This document shows, piece by piece, positions 45,508 to 54,880 of a DNA stretch of 64,000 bases. Source of the stretch: Deinococcus hopiensis KR-140 (GTDB lineage: Bacteria > Deinococcota > Deinococci > Deinococcales > Deinococcaceae); the NCBI RefSeq assembly GCF_900176165.1, contig NZ_FWWU01000003.1:1-64000 (forward strand), in the 5' to 3' direction. Every line of letters begins with the position of its first letter. Positions within the stretch are counted from its first letter, which is position 1. Under the pieces are notes generated by a model that saw only the letters and a program-made list of their open reading frames with translations, had not been told where the DNA came from and searched no databases. A program made the position numbers and the translations under genes.

Positions 45508-45822
45508 TCAGTCCTCCGGGGAGTTCCCGGCCCGCTTCCCAACTCCCGAACGTCCCAAAGCTGGAGTCACGAATTCGACGGCTGCACCGGGTGCGTCTGC
45601 AACAGCCTCAGCGGTTCCGCCGAGCAGGAGCCGTTCCAGCTCAGGGTCGCCCTGCCGCATTCGTTCCCAGAGCTCTTCGGAGAGGCTGTGGTTGTCCCAG
45701 AATGCCGTCCGCTCCCCGTCGCTGGCGAATTCGGGAATATCTTCCAGGCGCCTGATCACCTGGTGACCAGGGGTGGCGTCACCGGTGGAAAACGGTGGGA
45801 GACGCTGATCACGGTTGTCCAT
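45508..45822 (-). CDS. CopG-antitoxin-like small protein
   Basis: A 104-residue protein with the segment RRLEDIPEFASDGERTAFWDNHSLSEELWERM, which resembles the core of the CopG-type antitoxin family (IPxFxSExEExxFWxxHDLSdyw). In true family members a DNA-binding ribbon-helix-helix follows; here the remainder (GDPELERLLLGGTAEAVADAPG and a Gly/Ala-rich tail) is different. No partner toxin is visible on either side. It may be an orphan antitoxin or an unrelated regulator. The ATG has only a weak ribosome site (GAAG). Confidence 0.5.
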   Translation of the reverse strand: MDNRDQRLPPFSTGDATPGHQVIRRLEDIPEFASDGERTAFWDNHSLSEELWERMRQGDPELERLLLGGTAEAVADAPGAAVEFVTPALGRSGVGKRAGNSPED

Positions 45823-45965
45823 GTCTTCATCATGCCCGAGAGGGAACGGCCGACGTCATCCGCGCGGCGCGCCGTGTGAGTCGTGGATGCGAAGGGGTGT
45901 TCAGTGGGGGAGGGAGAGAGGCAACCTTTGGCCTGCTCCGCCTTGCTCCTCTAAACGACTGGGTT

Positions 45966-46526
45966 TCAGGACCCGGCCGCCCTGTCTTCGTCCTTCTTCT
46001 TCAGGGCACCGCTTCCAGCCTTCACAAGCTCGGTCGCCCGCTCGGGGCCCTGAACGCCCAGCACCCGGAACGCCTTGCCCTTGAGGGCATTGTAATTCAC
46101 GAAAAACTGGGAGAGGTGCTCCACGGTCATGCTGGGCAGCTGCTTCATGTGCGAAACCTCCCTGTACAGATGCGAGGCGCTCGACACCGCCAGCATCCGG
46201 TCGTTGCGCCCGGTCTGCCCCTCCTCACTCTGCTCGGCCTCAATCACCCCGATCAGACGCACCTCCAGCAGGCAACCGGTGAAGGTCGACTCCTCACTCA
46301 GCACCAGAACGTCGAGCGGGTCCCCGTCCTCGCCCAGCGTCGAGGGCACGAAGCCGAAGTCCAGGGGAAAGGTCATGCCTTCCGGCAGCAAACCGCCAAG
46401 TTCGAACAGTCCCGAGTGGGGGTCGTAATCAAATTTGCTACGCCGCCCCTTCGGCGTCTCGATGATGGCCCGGCAGGTGTGCCGCGAGGGGTCGAGCCGG
46501 TGGGGCAACTGGGTGAGGTCAGGCAT
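45966..46526 (-). CDS. ppa: Family I inorganic pyrophosphatase
   Basis: A 186-residue soluble enzyme that hydrolyses pyrophosphate. The metal-binding signature DGDPLD (67-72) is intact, and ETPKGRRSKFDYD and FPLDFGFVPSTLGEDG are normal family segments. It ends in a short basic/acidic tail (LKKKDEDRAAGS). I start it at MPDLTQLP: a TACCCT -10 hexamer ends 6 nt upstream and no ribosome site is present, so the message is probably leaderless. It is transcribed on its own. Confidence 0.92.
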   Translation of the reverse strand: MPDLTQLPHRLDPSRHTCRAIIETPKGRRSKFDYDPHSGLFELGGLLPEGMTFPLDFGFVPSTLGEDGDPLDVLVLSEESTFTGCLLEVRLIGVIEAEQSEEGQTGRNDRMLAVSSASHLYREVSHMKQLPSMTVEHLSQFFVNYNALKGKAFRVLGVQGPERATELVKAGSGALKKKDEDRAAGS

Positions 46527-47685
46527 AACCAGAGGGTAGGGGAGACGCCCCGGACCCGGACCACACCTGCCCACCATCGAAAGGAGCGCTTAAGGTCTTT
46601 TGGAAAGGTGGCGGCTAGGGCGAAGAGCCCTGGGAGAACCTGAGCGTTGCCCAGAGGTGTTTTCCGGTGGCCGCGAGCAGGCGGCGGACCGGAGAGCAGC
46701 CGCAAACCTTCGCCGTGCGCCAGACGGTCTGTTCCCGCTGCGCCTTCCGGTGCTGCGAAAGGCCGGGCTTTTACTCTGCTTGTCCCGTTTCTCGAAAGGA
46801 GCAGCCACCTTGACGGCCGAACGGCACATCTCCCTCCTCCGCATCCGGTACGCTTCTCTGGACCGCCGGGTCCACTCCGGAGCACCTGCTGAACCCGGGC
46901 GGGCAACTTCTCGGTGACCGCCTCGGTCCTGGAGAGGAGCGCCGGTTTTGGAGGGTGAGGCGCAGGCAGGGGATTGCCCTGTTACAGCCACGGAATGCTC
47001 GTGGCCGCTCCCCTGCTTCACGCTGAGCGTCTCGGCTAGTGTCCTCGCCGGCCTGTGGGGTCCAGCCCCGCCACCTTGAACATGTCCTTGTTGTCGCGCG
47101 CTGGACATCTGGCGGCAGGCCGTAGGTCTGGTGGCCCACCTTTATGGCGCGTAATGCGGTGGGGTTGAAGGCAGTGGGCCTAAGGCCCACCGTGGCCATA
47201 AGGGCGTCGAGCGGCTCGCCGGTGGCAGAGAGGCCGCAAAGACGCCCTGACCCCTATACAGAACGGCGTGGAGCGGCGTGACGCTGGACACCGCCGTTAG
47301 GAATGTGCCCTGAGCGGCGCCCTGAAACCCCGCACCTTCCGCGAGGACCGGTCGCACCGGGAAGGCGCTCAGGGAAGCGTTGAGGGCTTTCGCTGCGTAC
47401 ACGACGGCCTGGCTGTCAGGACCACTCCATGGGTACCAGGCAGCGACGTCGGAGGCGGCCTAGAAGCTGCCGGGCAGGACAGGCCCGGTGTTCTGCAGAA
47501 CTTCCTCCGTCAGGGCGCCGGGTGATCCCCGCTTCTCTCGCGTAACTGTAATAACAAGCTGCTTTTCTGTTACAGAAACTACCAAGAGGAGAGGCAGGGC
47601 ATCTTACCTCTCCCCCGCGTCGGTCCTGTTTTCCGTGGGTTCCGGGCCGAAAAGGGAAGGCGTATAGACCTCAAAGAGTATTCTC
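46527..47685. other. Gene-poor stretch with a possible gene remnant
   Basis: About 1.2 kb without a supported gene. On the minus strand near 47142-47530 a frame reads LTEEVLQNTGPVLPGSF, a stop, then ASDVAAWYPWSGPDSQAVV and FPVRPVLAEGAGFQGAAQG; its protein-like composition across a stop suggests a dead gene of unknown family. Nothing else is recognisable. Confidence 0.4.
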
Positions 47686-47809
47686 TTGGAAAATTTGTCA
47701 GAAGAGGACTTCTTGTTGACCGAGCAGCGCGAACCTGAATGCGCATTGGGGAGAACGCAACTGTAAGGGGTGCCCTTCCACTCAAGGCGTAATTCGGACA
47801 AACGCTATA
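47686..47809. mobile_element. MITE-like element, copy 2
   Basis: About 124 bp matching the element inside the transposase remnant at 18888-19016. Shared blocks are ATTTGTCA (47693-47700), AAGAGGACTTCTT, TTGACCGAGC, GCGCA.TGGGGA and the 3' end CGGACAAA.GCT.TAAGCGGC. The internal perfect 18-bp stem of copy 1 is not conserved, and the 5' terminal bases have drifted. It lies about 180 bp upstream of the broken LacI gene. Confidence 0.65.
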
Positions 47810-47927
47810 AGCGGCTTTTTCTCGGCCTTGAAGTTAAGGTACCGCGCCCTGCCTGACCGATTGATGCAGGACTTCAGCGGTGACCTATGGCCCGGTGCGA
47901 CAGCCACACCACTGGGTTGCGCGATTC

Positions 47928-47940
47928 TGTTTCTGAAACA
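47928..47940. promoter_or_regulatory. Palindrome TGTTTCTGAAACA upstream of broken LacI gene
   Basis: TGTTTC and GAAACA arms flank one T. It lies about 50 bp before the probable GTG start of the LacI pseudogene and may have been its autoregulatory operator. Confidence 0.4.
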
Positions 47941-47991
47941 AATGACTAAGACAAGGACAGCCGAGCTATGCTGGACCGGAGGACAGCAGAA

Positions 47992-49029
47992 GTGGAGAAA
48001 CCCGAGACAGACAGTCCAACCATTCGGGATGTGGCCAAACACGCCGGCGTGTCGGTGGCGACCGTGTCACATTCCCTCAACCACCAGGTGGGGATTTCCG
48101 AAGAAACCCGGCAGCGCGTCTTCTCGGCGGCGAGCGAGCCGGGGTACAACCTGGGCAACCTGCGTCAGCCTCAGGGACCGCAACGGCTCAAGCGCGTGAC
48201 CTTTCTGCACCGCCGCCTGCCAGAGGGCGTGGGCCGCAATCCCTTCTATTCCCATGTGCTCCAGGGCGTCGAGGACGCGTGCCGGGCCGAGAAGCTGGGG
48301 CTGTCCTACAGCTCGCTGGGCCGCGAGGACCGGCTGCCGCTGCCCGAGCTGGTGGCGCGCCAGGAGGCGGGGGGACTGGTCTGCGCCGGCTATTTCGGGT
48401 CCGAGCAGCTCCGGGGGATCCTGGCCCTGGCCCTGCCCACCGTGCTCGTGGACCATTAGGCCCTGGGCTTTGCCTGCGTCAACAGCGACAATTTCGGCGG
48501 GGCCTACCTGATGACCAAATACCTGATCGAGCGGGGCTACGGCCGCATCGCCTTTATCAGCGGTCCGCAGACCCACTACAGCATCGCGCAGCGGGTGCAG
48601 GGCTATCGCCACGCCCTGTTGGCCCACGGCCTGATCCCGCACCCGCACCTGGAAGTCCCGCGCGCTCCGCTGGATGAGGAGGAAGGCACCGAGAGCGCGG
48701 TGCTGCGGCTGCTGGGCCAGCAGGAACGGCCCGACGCCATCTTTGCCTTCAACGACGCCACCGCCCTACAGGCGCTCCGCACCTGCCAGATGCAGGGGCT
48801 AAGGGTGCCGGAGGACACCGCGGTGGTGGGCTTCGACGACCTGTCGAGCGCTCCTTTGTCCTTCCCACCCCTGACCACCGTGCGCGTTGATAAGGAGGCG
48901 CTGGGTTCACGGGGGGTGGAGGTCCTGCTCAACCCCGCCTCTGCCGGTACCCTGATCACCCTGCCCGTTTCGCTGGTGATTCGGGAAAGCGCGGTGGGGG
49001 CCGGGCCACGTTCTGCAGACTCCCGGTGA
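47992..49029 (+). pseudogene. LacI-family regulator with an in-frame stop codon
   Basis: A complete LacI layout in one frame except for a TAG at 48457-48459 (TVLVDH, stop, ALGFACVNSDNFGG; a Glu codon is expected). The first part has the helix-turn-helix TIRDVAKHAGVSVATVSHSLN; the second the effector domain to VVGFDDLSSAPLSFPPLTTV. The probable start is GTG 47992 with GGAGG upstream; an in-frame ATG at 47968 overlaps a TATGCT -10 hexamer. The aldo/keto reductase downstream could be its former target. The C-terminal part could still be made only by readthrough or reinitiation. Confidence 0.85.
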
Positions 49030-49239
49030 ACCGCTGACGAAGCGAAGGTGGGGTCCGAGGAGACGGATACGGCTGGAAGGGGAGAAACGGGCCCTGGGCG
49101 TAGGGGTGGCAGATCGGTGGTGCTACGGTGCGTTAATAAAACCGGCGGACTTCGCACTAGACGCCCTATCCGGGAACGGCACCAGCGTGTGCTCTCCTCG
49201 GGGAACGCCCAGAACAGGTTCAGACCAGGAGGAAAAAGG

Positions 49240-50223
49240 ATGGAACACAGAACGTTGGGCAAGACCGGCTACGAGATTTCCAGCATCGGCTTCGGTGCCT
49301 GGGCCATCGGCGGAACCTGGGGCGAGGTGGACGATACCCAGAGCCTGGCCGCGCTGCACCGGGCGCTGGATCTTGGCGTTAATTTCTTTGACACCGCAGA
49401 CGTGTACGGCGACGGACACAGCGAGCGGCTGCTGCGACGGTTGCGCCGGGAACGATCCGAACCCTTCGTGATCGCCACCAAGGCCGGGCGACGCCTCGAC
49501 CCCCACGTCGCGAGCGGGTACAACCGCGAGAACCTGCGCGCCTTCGTGGAGCGCAGCCTGCAAAACCTCGGGGTCGAGGCGCTGGACCTGCTGCAGCTGC
49601 ACTGCCCGCCTTCCGTGGTGTATGGGCAGGACGAAATCTTTGAGATTCTCGACGACCTTGTGCGGGAGGGCTCGCTGCGCGCTTACGGAGTCAGCGTCGA
49701 GACGGTCGCCGAGGCCCTCACGGCCATCCGGCACCCGGGCGTCGCCACCGTGCAGATCATCTTCAACGCCTTTCGTCTCAAGCCCGCCGAGGAATTCTTC
49801 GCGGCCGCCCGCGAGGCGGACGTGGGGATCATCGCCCGCGTCCCCCTCGCCAGCGGCCTGCTGACCGGAAAGTTGCGCCGGGACACCCCGTTCGCGTCCG
49901 ACGACCACCGGGCCTTCAACCGGCACGGTGAGGCCTTCGACCGGGGCGAGACGTTTTCGGGCGTCGATTACGAAGTGGGCCTCGAAGCCGCGCGTCAGTT
50001 GCAGGAGTTGGTGCCTCCCGGCACGACCCTGGCCCAGTTCGCACTGCGCTGGATTCTGATGTTCCCGGAAGTTAGCTGCGCGATCCCCGGGGCCCGCACC
50101 CCGGCCCAGGCCGAGAGCAACGCCACCGCCGCCGACCTGCCTCCCCTGACGGAAGCGCAGATGCAGGCCGTGCGCCGGGTGTACGACGCGCTGCTGCGCG
50201 CCCAGGTGCACCCCCTCTGGTAA
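49240..50223 (+). CDS. Aldo/keto reductase
   Basis: A 327-residue NADPH-dependent oxidoreductase. The catalytic tetrad is complete: D51 and Y56 (FFDTADVYGDG), K81 (VIATKAGR) and H121 (LLQLHCPP). The C-terminal ALRWILMFPEVSCAIPGARTPAQAESNATA is the cofactor-binding region of the YghZ/Tas-like branch. AGGAGG before the ATG at 49240 fixes the start. It follows the broken LacI gene by 210 bp in the same direction; sugar-linked roles are plausible but not shown. Confidence 0.92.
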   Translation: MEHRTLGKTGYEISSIGFGAWAIGGTWGEVDDTQSLAALHRALDLGVNFFDTADVYGDGHSERLLRRLRRERSEPFVIATKAGRRLDPHVASGYNRENLRAFVERSLQNLGVEALDLLQLHCPPSVVYGQDEIFEILDDLVREGSLRAYGVSVETVAEALTAIRHPGVATVQIIFNAFRLKPAEEFFAAAREADVGIIARVPLASGLLTGKLRRDTPFASDDHRAFNRHGEAFDRGETFSGVDYEVGLEAARQLQELVPPGTTLAQFALRWILMFPEVSCAIPGARTPAQAESNATAADLPPLTEAQMQAVRRVYDALLRAQVHPLW

Positions 50224-50532
50224 AGGCCCCTGACGGCTCCCGGTGGCGCAACCGGTGCCACACGCAGTGACCCCCAAGAGCAGCCCGGATAGCACGAAGA
50301 CGGCGAGGGAATCGACGACGGGAATCCGTACGGTCTCGTTTACCCTGCTCCAACCCCGGTCCGAACAGACCAGCGTGACAGGTCCGGCGTAGGCCAGCAG
50401 GGTCCAGACGCTCGGATGAGCAAGGCGCCATCTGCACCACGCCGGGCCCCGGTCTGGCAGCAGCGGCACCTGATCCCGCCGCCTGCCCAGCCTCCTCTGC
50501 GCCCCCTGGGTTCCCCGCTCCTCCGGGCCCCA

Positions 50533-51093
50533 TCACGGCGTCTTCCCGTGGCCTGCCCGCTCGCCCTCCAGGCGCTCCAGCGTGGCGGCCAGCCAGTCGC
50601 GGTCTGCCCGCGTAAGCACCCGAATACGCTCAATGGCGAGCGCCACTCCTTCCGGAAAGGGAAAAGTGTAGCCCGCGTAGATTGCCAGCCGGGCATCAAG
50701 TTTCGCGAGCCGCGTCCGCAGCCCGGCGACCACCGTTTCGCGCGGCAGATGCTCGGAAAACATGATGGAGACGTTCCCCGGCAAGATCAGCGCCTCTTCC
50801 CGCGACAGCTGTTGGGCAAGCAGTTCGCGAAAGGAGGCGCGGCCCGCCGCATTGATCGCGTAGACCTTGCGGCTGGGGCGCAGACCGTGCTGTTCGGCCC
50901 GGCTGTCTACCAGCCCGCGCGCCTCCAGCCGGTCGAGCAGCTGGTAGGCGGTGGCTTTTTTGAGCGGCAGCACGTGCCCCAGGTTGTGCTCGATGAAATC
51001 GTGCAACTCGTAGCCGTGGCGGTCCTGGGCCATCAGCAGGCCCAGCAGCAGCAGGGCGCGCTCGTCTTCAGGAAAGGTGGAGATGGGGGGCAT
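50533..51093 (-). CDS. PadR-family transcriptional regulator
   Basis: A 186-residue regulator with the PadR winged helix (RALLLLGLLMAQDRHGYELHDFI, AYQLLDRLEARGLVDSRAEQHGLRPSRKVYAINAAGR) and a C-terminal helical dimerisation domain (LAAGLRTRLAKLDARL-like). The ATG at 51093 is followed by the normal PPISTFPEDERA start. It is divergent from the alpha/beta hydrolase gene 93 bp away; the palindrome GTCATTTATGAC in that gap is its likely binding site. PadR proteins often respond to small aromatic or hydrophobic compounds. Confidence 0.88.
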   Translation of the reverse strand: MPPISTFPEDERALLLLGLLMAQDRHGYELHDFIEHNLGHVLPLKKATAYQLLDRLEARGLVDSRAEQHGLRPSRKVYAINAAGRASFRELLAQQLSREEALILPGNVSIMFSEHLPRETVVAGLRTRLAKLDARLAIYAGYTFPFPEGVALAIERIRVLTRADRDWLAATLERLEGERAGHGKTP

Positions 51094-51111
51094 TTCTCTC
51101 AGTCTCTCATG

Positions 51112-51123
51112 GTCATTTATGAC
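51112..51123. promoter_or_regulatory. Probable PadR operator
   Basis: GTCATTTATGAC is a perfect 12-bp palindrome, 19 bp upstream of the PadR start and 63 bp upstream of the divergent hydrolase, suited to control both. Confidence 0.55.
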
Positions 51124-51186
51124 TAGTCTAATTGGACCAGACCGGTGGACTTGTGTCCGGTCTGTCTCTCTCCCTGGAGGTTCACC

Positions 51187-52176
51187 ATGAACAAGACTTT
51201 GCCCCGCGCAGCCCTGCTGCTGCTGGCCACCGGCCTTCTCCTCACGGCCGCCCAATCTGCGGCCACTGCCGCTGGGCCAGCTTCCATCACGGGTGCCCCA
51301 GCGAGCGGCGCGCCCAGCCTGCGCCCGGCCCTGAACGGCGAGCGGCGCTTTCTGGAAGTGCCCGGCTTCGGCCGGGTGGCGTACTACGCCGATCCGCGCG
51401 GTCAGGGCCGGCCCCTGATCCTGACCCATTCGGTCAACGCCGCTGCGAGCGCCTACGAGATGAAACCGCTGTGGGACGCCTACGTGGGTTCACGGCCGGT
51501 GTACGCCCTGGAATGGCCCGGTTTCGGCAGCAGTGACCGCCCCGACACGCGTTATACGCGGGAAGGAATGACCCGGGCCCTGACCGCCCTCGTGCAGCAG
51601 CTCGGCACCGATCTGGACGTCGTGGCCCTCAGTCTGGGAAGCGAGTTTGCCGCCCGCGCTGCGCTGGAGGAACCCCGCATTCGCACCCTGGCCCTGATCA
51701 GCCCGAGCGGTCTGGGGCAGCCGCGCGGCGGAACCCAGCGGGCGAATGCCGGAGACGGCGGCGAAGCCCTCTACCGCCGCCTGAACGCGGTGGGCACGCC
51801 GCTGTACGCCCTGTTGCGGACCCGGCCCAGCATTGAGTATTTCCTGAGCCGGTCCTTCCGGGGTCCGGTGGACCGCGGCCTGGTGGACTACAGCCTGGAC
51901 ACCAGCCGCCAGGCCGGCGCGAAGTACGCGCCCCTGTACTTCATCAGCGGGCAACTGTTCACGCCCGACGCCTACGGCGAGCTGTACTCCAAGCTGCGCC
52001 TGCCGGTGGCAGTGCTGTACGACAGGGACGCCTTCGTCAGCTTCGATCGCCTGGGGCTGTTCGCGGCGCAGCCCGGCGTCCGTGCCGTCCGCATCGAGGG
52101 CACCGACGGCCTGCCCCAGTTTGAGAAGACGGCCGAGGTCCGCGCTGCGCTGGACGCCTTTTGGCAGCAGCCGTAA
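51187..52176 (+). CDS. Exported alpha/beta hydrolase
   Basis: A 329-residue protein with signal peptide (ALLLLATGLLLTAAQSA) and an alpha/beta hydrolase fold. The nucleophile elbow is ALSLGS with S149, the acid probably lies in LYDRDAF, but the C-terminal base position reads GTDGLPQFEKTAEV: where homologues have LPHFE the histidine is glutamine, so activity is uncertain. GGAGG lies 7 nt before the ATG. The divergent PadR gene and intervening palindrome suggest control by PadR. Confidence 0.82.
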   Translation: MNKTLPRAALLLLATGLLLTAAQSAATAAGPASITGAPASGAPSLRPALNGERRFLEVPGFGRVAYYADPRGQGRPLILTHSVNAAASAYEMKPLWDAYVGSRPVYALEWPGFGSSDRPDTRYTREGMTRALTALVQQLGTDLDVVALSLGSEFAARAALEEPRIRTLALISPSGLGQPRGGTQRANAGDGGEALYRRLNAVGTPLYALLRTRPSIEYFLSRSFRGPVDRGLVDYSLDTSRQAGAKYAPLYFISGQLFTPDAYGELYSKLRLPVAVLYDRDAFVSFDRLGLFAAQPGVRAVRIEGTDGLPQFEKTAEVRAALDAFWQQP

Positions 52177-52279
52177 CCGCCAATGAGGCAACTCCCGCAG
52201 CGTCTATGTCTGCGGCGCGGTGCGGGCTATCTCGCTGCCCAGAAGGGCGGGGGAAAGAAGTGCAGGCGGCGCAGCCCTT

Positions 52280-54511
52280 TCACGCTCTCTCCGGCCCGGC
52301 GCTGCGGGTTCTTCCCGCCGGGTGTTCTGCGCCCGCCTCCCTGCTGGTTCCGTTCTGCAGGAGGGGGTGGAGTTCACCCTCGGCCACCAGGGCGAGCCGG
52401 TGCAGGCCGCGCGAGGCCGCCACGTACAGCAACCGGCTCTCGAACTGGGTGCCGGGGTCGTAGTGAGCGGCGTCTGCCCCTGCCACGATGCAGCCGTCGA
52501 ACTCCAGTCCCTTGGCGAGGTTGACGGGCAAGATGACCACGCCGCCCTCGTAGCGGGCCTGCTCGTTCAGGATGGGCCGCGCGTCCACATCGTGCTGTTG
52601 CAGCTGGGGCACCAGCCGCTCGGCGTCCAACACGCGCCGCGTCACGACCGCGACGTTGCGGTGGCCCTCGCCCTGCATCTCCTGGACCGCGCGGGCAATC
52701 CCTGCGGCCAGAGGAGCTCCGGTGAACCGCAGGACCTCTCGGCCGTCCCGGTCCACCCCCACCACCCCGCCCGCCCGGTTGTAGGTGGCCGCGATGCCCG
52801 CCCCCACCTCGGTGATCTGCCGGGTGCTGCGGTAGGTGCGCCCCAGGGTCATCAGCCCGGCCCGGTCCTCGCCGCCCAGCGCGGCCTGCACCCCGGCCCA
52901 GGTGGCAGGGCCCTTGTAGCCGTGCAGGCCCTGGTTCAGGTCCCCGAGCGCCGTGAGGTGCCCGGGCCGCGCCGCCCGCGAAAGCAGCGCGTAGAGCAGC
53001 GGCGAGTAGTCTTGGGCCTCGTCCAGCGCGATGTGATCGTAGGGTTCCAGCACCCGCCCCATCCGGCGGCCCACGCCGTCCAACAGGGCGGCCACCGCCA
53101 GCATTAACGGCAACTCGGTCACGTCAGCGAACGAGCGGCGGGGTTTGGGGATGGCCTCGAGGGGGTCTCCCAGCAGCACCCGGATGGTCCGCTCGTCCAG
53201 GACTCCCCCGGCGGCCCTCAGGGCCGCCTCGTCGGTGGCGATGCGCCGGCCCTCGCTGACGGGCAGAAGTCCGGCGAAGACCTTGCCCGACAGCCGGGTC
53301 AGGTCCGCGGCGAGCGTTCGCCGCACCGCGCTTTCCCCCTCTGCGTCCGGCAGGTGGAGCGGCGCGAGCAGTTCTTCCTCCAGCGCCGCTCGAAAGGCTG
53401 CCCGGTAGCCTTCCAGCGGGGCGCGGCGCAGGACACCGTCCAGAAGGTCGTGAAGCGCCTCATTGCTGAGAAAGAGGGTGTGGTCCTCGCCCCGCACGTG
53501 AACGGTCGCCCGAAAGGTCAGCGCGCCCAGGTTGGCCCTCAGCCGCGCGCCGAGGTGATTGCGGACCACCTCGAGCATCCGCAGGTCCCCGAGGGCCTTG
53601 GCCCGGCGCCACGCGGCCTTGCGCCGCTCGTTGTCGGCGTCGGTCAGGAGCAACTGCAGGGTCCGGTCGGTGACTTCCATCTTTTCCAGCCCCAGAAAGG
53701 AGGTGGCCCACACTTCGGGCGTCGTGACTGTGACGCCCTCCAGGTGCAGGCCCGGCAGGACGCGGGCGGCGTAGCGGGCCAGCACAGCGTTGGGCATCAG
53801 GACGAGCATGGCGTCGGCGCGGGCCCGGTGTTCGTGCCGGTCCGGATGCATCAGCCAGGCGAGGCGGTGAAAGCCGATGGTGGTCTTGCCAGAGCCTGCC
53901 GCCCCCTGAATCAGGGTGTGCCGGCCGGCCGGAGCGCGCATCGCCGCGTTCTGCTCGGGCTGCAGCGTCTCCACGACGTCGCGCATGGCGGTGGTGGAAG
54001 CCTCGGACAGCCGTGAGAGCAGCACCTGCTCGCGGCCCCCGGTGTCGCCCCCAGCCTCGTCGTCGTACAGGTCTGTGAGGCCCCGCAGGGTCTTGGCGCT
54101 TACGTCGAGCTGGCGGCGGCGGCGGACGGTGCCTTTCAGACCCTTGTTTGCCTCCCAGGAAAGCGTCTCGCTGTAAAACAGGCTGCCCACGTCCGACTCC
54201 CAAGACACAACGCTGTGGGGGCCGTGCAGGTCACGAAAAGCGTGCTTTCCGACGTACAGGGTCTGCTCGCGCCCGGCCACGCGGACCTTCAGGCTCCCGA
54301 AGTAGGGCGCCTGGACGTGCAGCGACAGCATGGCCGCCAGTTCCTGGGCGCTGTCCGCCAGCGAAAGGCTGGTTTCCAGGTCCGCCCCGACGTTGCGCTC
54401 GCGGTCTTCCCAGACCCCGATCTGACGGAGGATGGCCGTCACCGTGCCGGCGAGGTGCAGCACCTCGGCGGGAAAGTCGGGATGAATGGGGGGGAGGGCG
54501 GTGACCGTCAC
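52280..54511 (-). CDS. HelD-like superfamily 1 helicase
   Basis: A large (743-residue) UvrD/HelD-type ATPase. Walker A is QGAAGSGKTTIGFHR near residue 200, preceded by the Q-motif-like LQPEQNAAMRAP; Walker B is ALDEAQDYSPLLYALLS; later motifs include LGRTYRSTRQITEV and KGLEFDGCIVAGAD. An N-terminal domain of about 190 residues precedes the motor. This layout matches HelD, which removes stalled RNA polymerase; DNA repair is an alternative. I favour GTG 54511, 6 nt after a TACCCT -10 hexamer (leaderless), over GTG 54517, which would leave no room for the promoter. Confidence 0.82.
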   Translation of the reverse strand: MTVTALPPIHPDFPAEVLHLAGTVTAILRQIGVWEDRERNVGADLETSLSLADSAQELAAMLSLHVQAPYFGSLKVRVAGREQTLYVGKHAFRDLHGPHSVVSWESDVGSLFYSETLSWEANKGLKGTVRRRRQLDVSAKTLRGLTDLYDDEAGGDTGGREQVLLSRLSEASTTAMRDVVETLQPEQNAAMRAPAGRHTLIQGAAGSGKTTIGFHRLAWLMHPDRHEHRARADAMLVLMPNAVLARYAARVLPGLHLEGVTVTTPEVWATSFLGLEKMEVTDRTLQLLLTDADNERRKAAWRRAKALGDLRMLEVVRNHLGARLRANLGALTFRATVHVRGEDHTLFLSNEALHDLLDGVLRRAPLEGYRAAFRAALEEELLAPLHLPDAEGESAVRRTLAADLTRLSGKVFAGLLPVSEGRRIATDEAALRAAGGVLDERTIRVLLGDPLEAIPKPRRSFADVTELPLMLAVAALLDGVGRRMGRVLEPYDHIALDEAQDYSPLLYALLSRAARPGHLTALGDLNQGLHGYKGPATWAGVQAALGGEDRAGLMTLGRTYRSTRQITEVGAGIAATYNRAGGVVGVDRDGREVLRFTGAPLAAGIARAVQEMQGEGHRNVAVVTRRVLDAERLVPQLQQHDVDARPILNEQARYEGGVVILPVNLAKGLEFDGCIVAGADAAHYDPGTQFESRLLYVAASRGLHRLALVAEGELHPLLQNGTSREAGAEHPAGRTRSAGPERA

Positions 54512-54533
54512 CCGCACAGGGTAGCTGTGCGGG
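54511..54533 (-). promoter_or_regulatory. Promoter and inverted repeat at the helicase start
   Basis: The -10 TACCCT (minus strand, 54518-54523) lies inside a perfect 9-bp inverted repeat, CCCGCACAG (54511-54519) and CTGTGCGGG (54525-54533). The repeat overlaps promoter and start codon, so a bound regulator or a 5' hairpin could control expression. Confidence 0.45.
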
Positions 54534-54880
54534 AGGGCGGGGCGTCAAGCCGAGTTGGACCCACCGGCTTTCCACCCGTGCAGATGCCCCCTGCCTATAC
54601 CCAGGTGACCGCTAAAGTCGGCCGCCGAACTCGGAACGCCCTTCGGCTTCACCGGAGGCGTTCGGACCGAAACGCAGCCTTACAGTTTCCCTGCAACGCC
54701 CAAGCCTCCCAAACCCTCCGAACTGTTGCTGATAAGGTGCGGGAATGGAGCGCGCCCGTTTCGGCCAGGGCGGTCGCTCGGCGCTGTGGGCGCGGACAGG
54801 AGGGCCGCCCGCAGCGGACCTTTCCACTTCTCAGCATTCAGGGCTGGTGCGCGGGACCGGCCCACACAGGAGGCGTCCTT
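54534..54880. other. Divergent region between helicase and epimerase
   Basis: About 350 bp without a supported gene. CAGGAGG at 54867-54873 is the ribosome site of the epimerase gene. A candidate promoter for it is not clear. Confidence 0.4.

Noticed and set aside
49123..50469. Minus-strand frame whose first 80 residues look membrane-like (VDSLAVFVLSGLLLGVTAC)
   Set aside because: It continues into the antisense of the aldo/keto reductase, and I see no ribosome site or family match. A tiny membrane-protein remnant at 50226-50469 remains possible.
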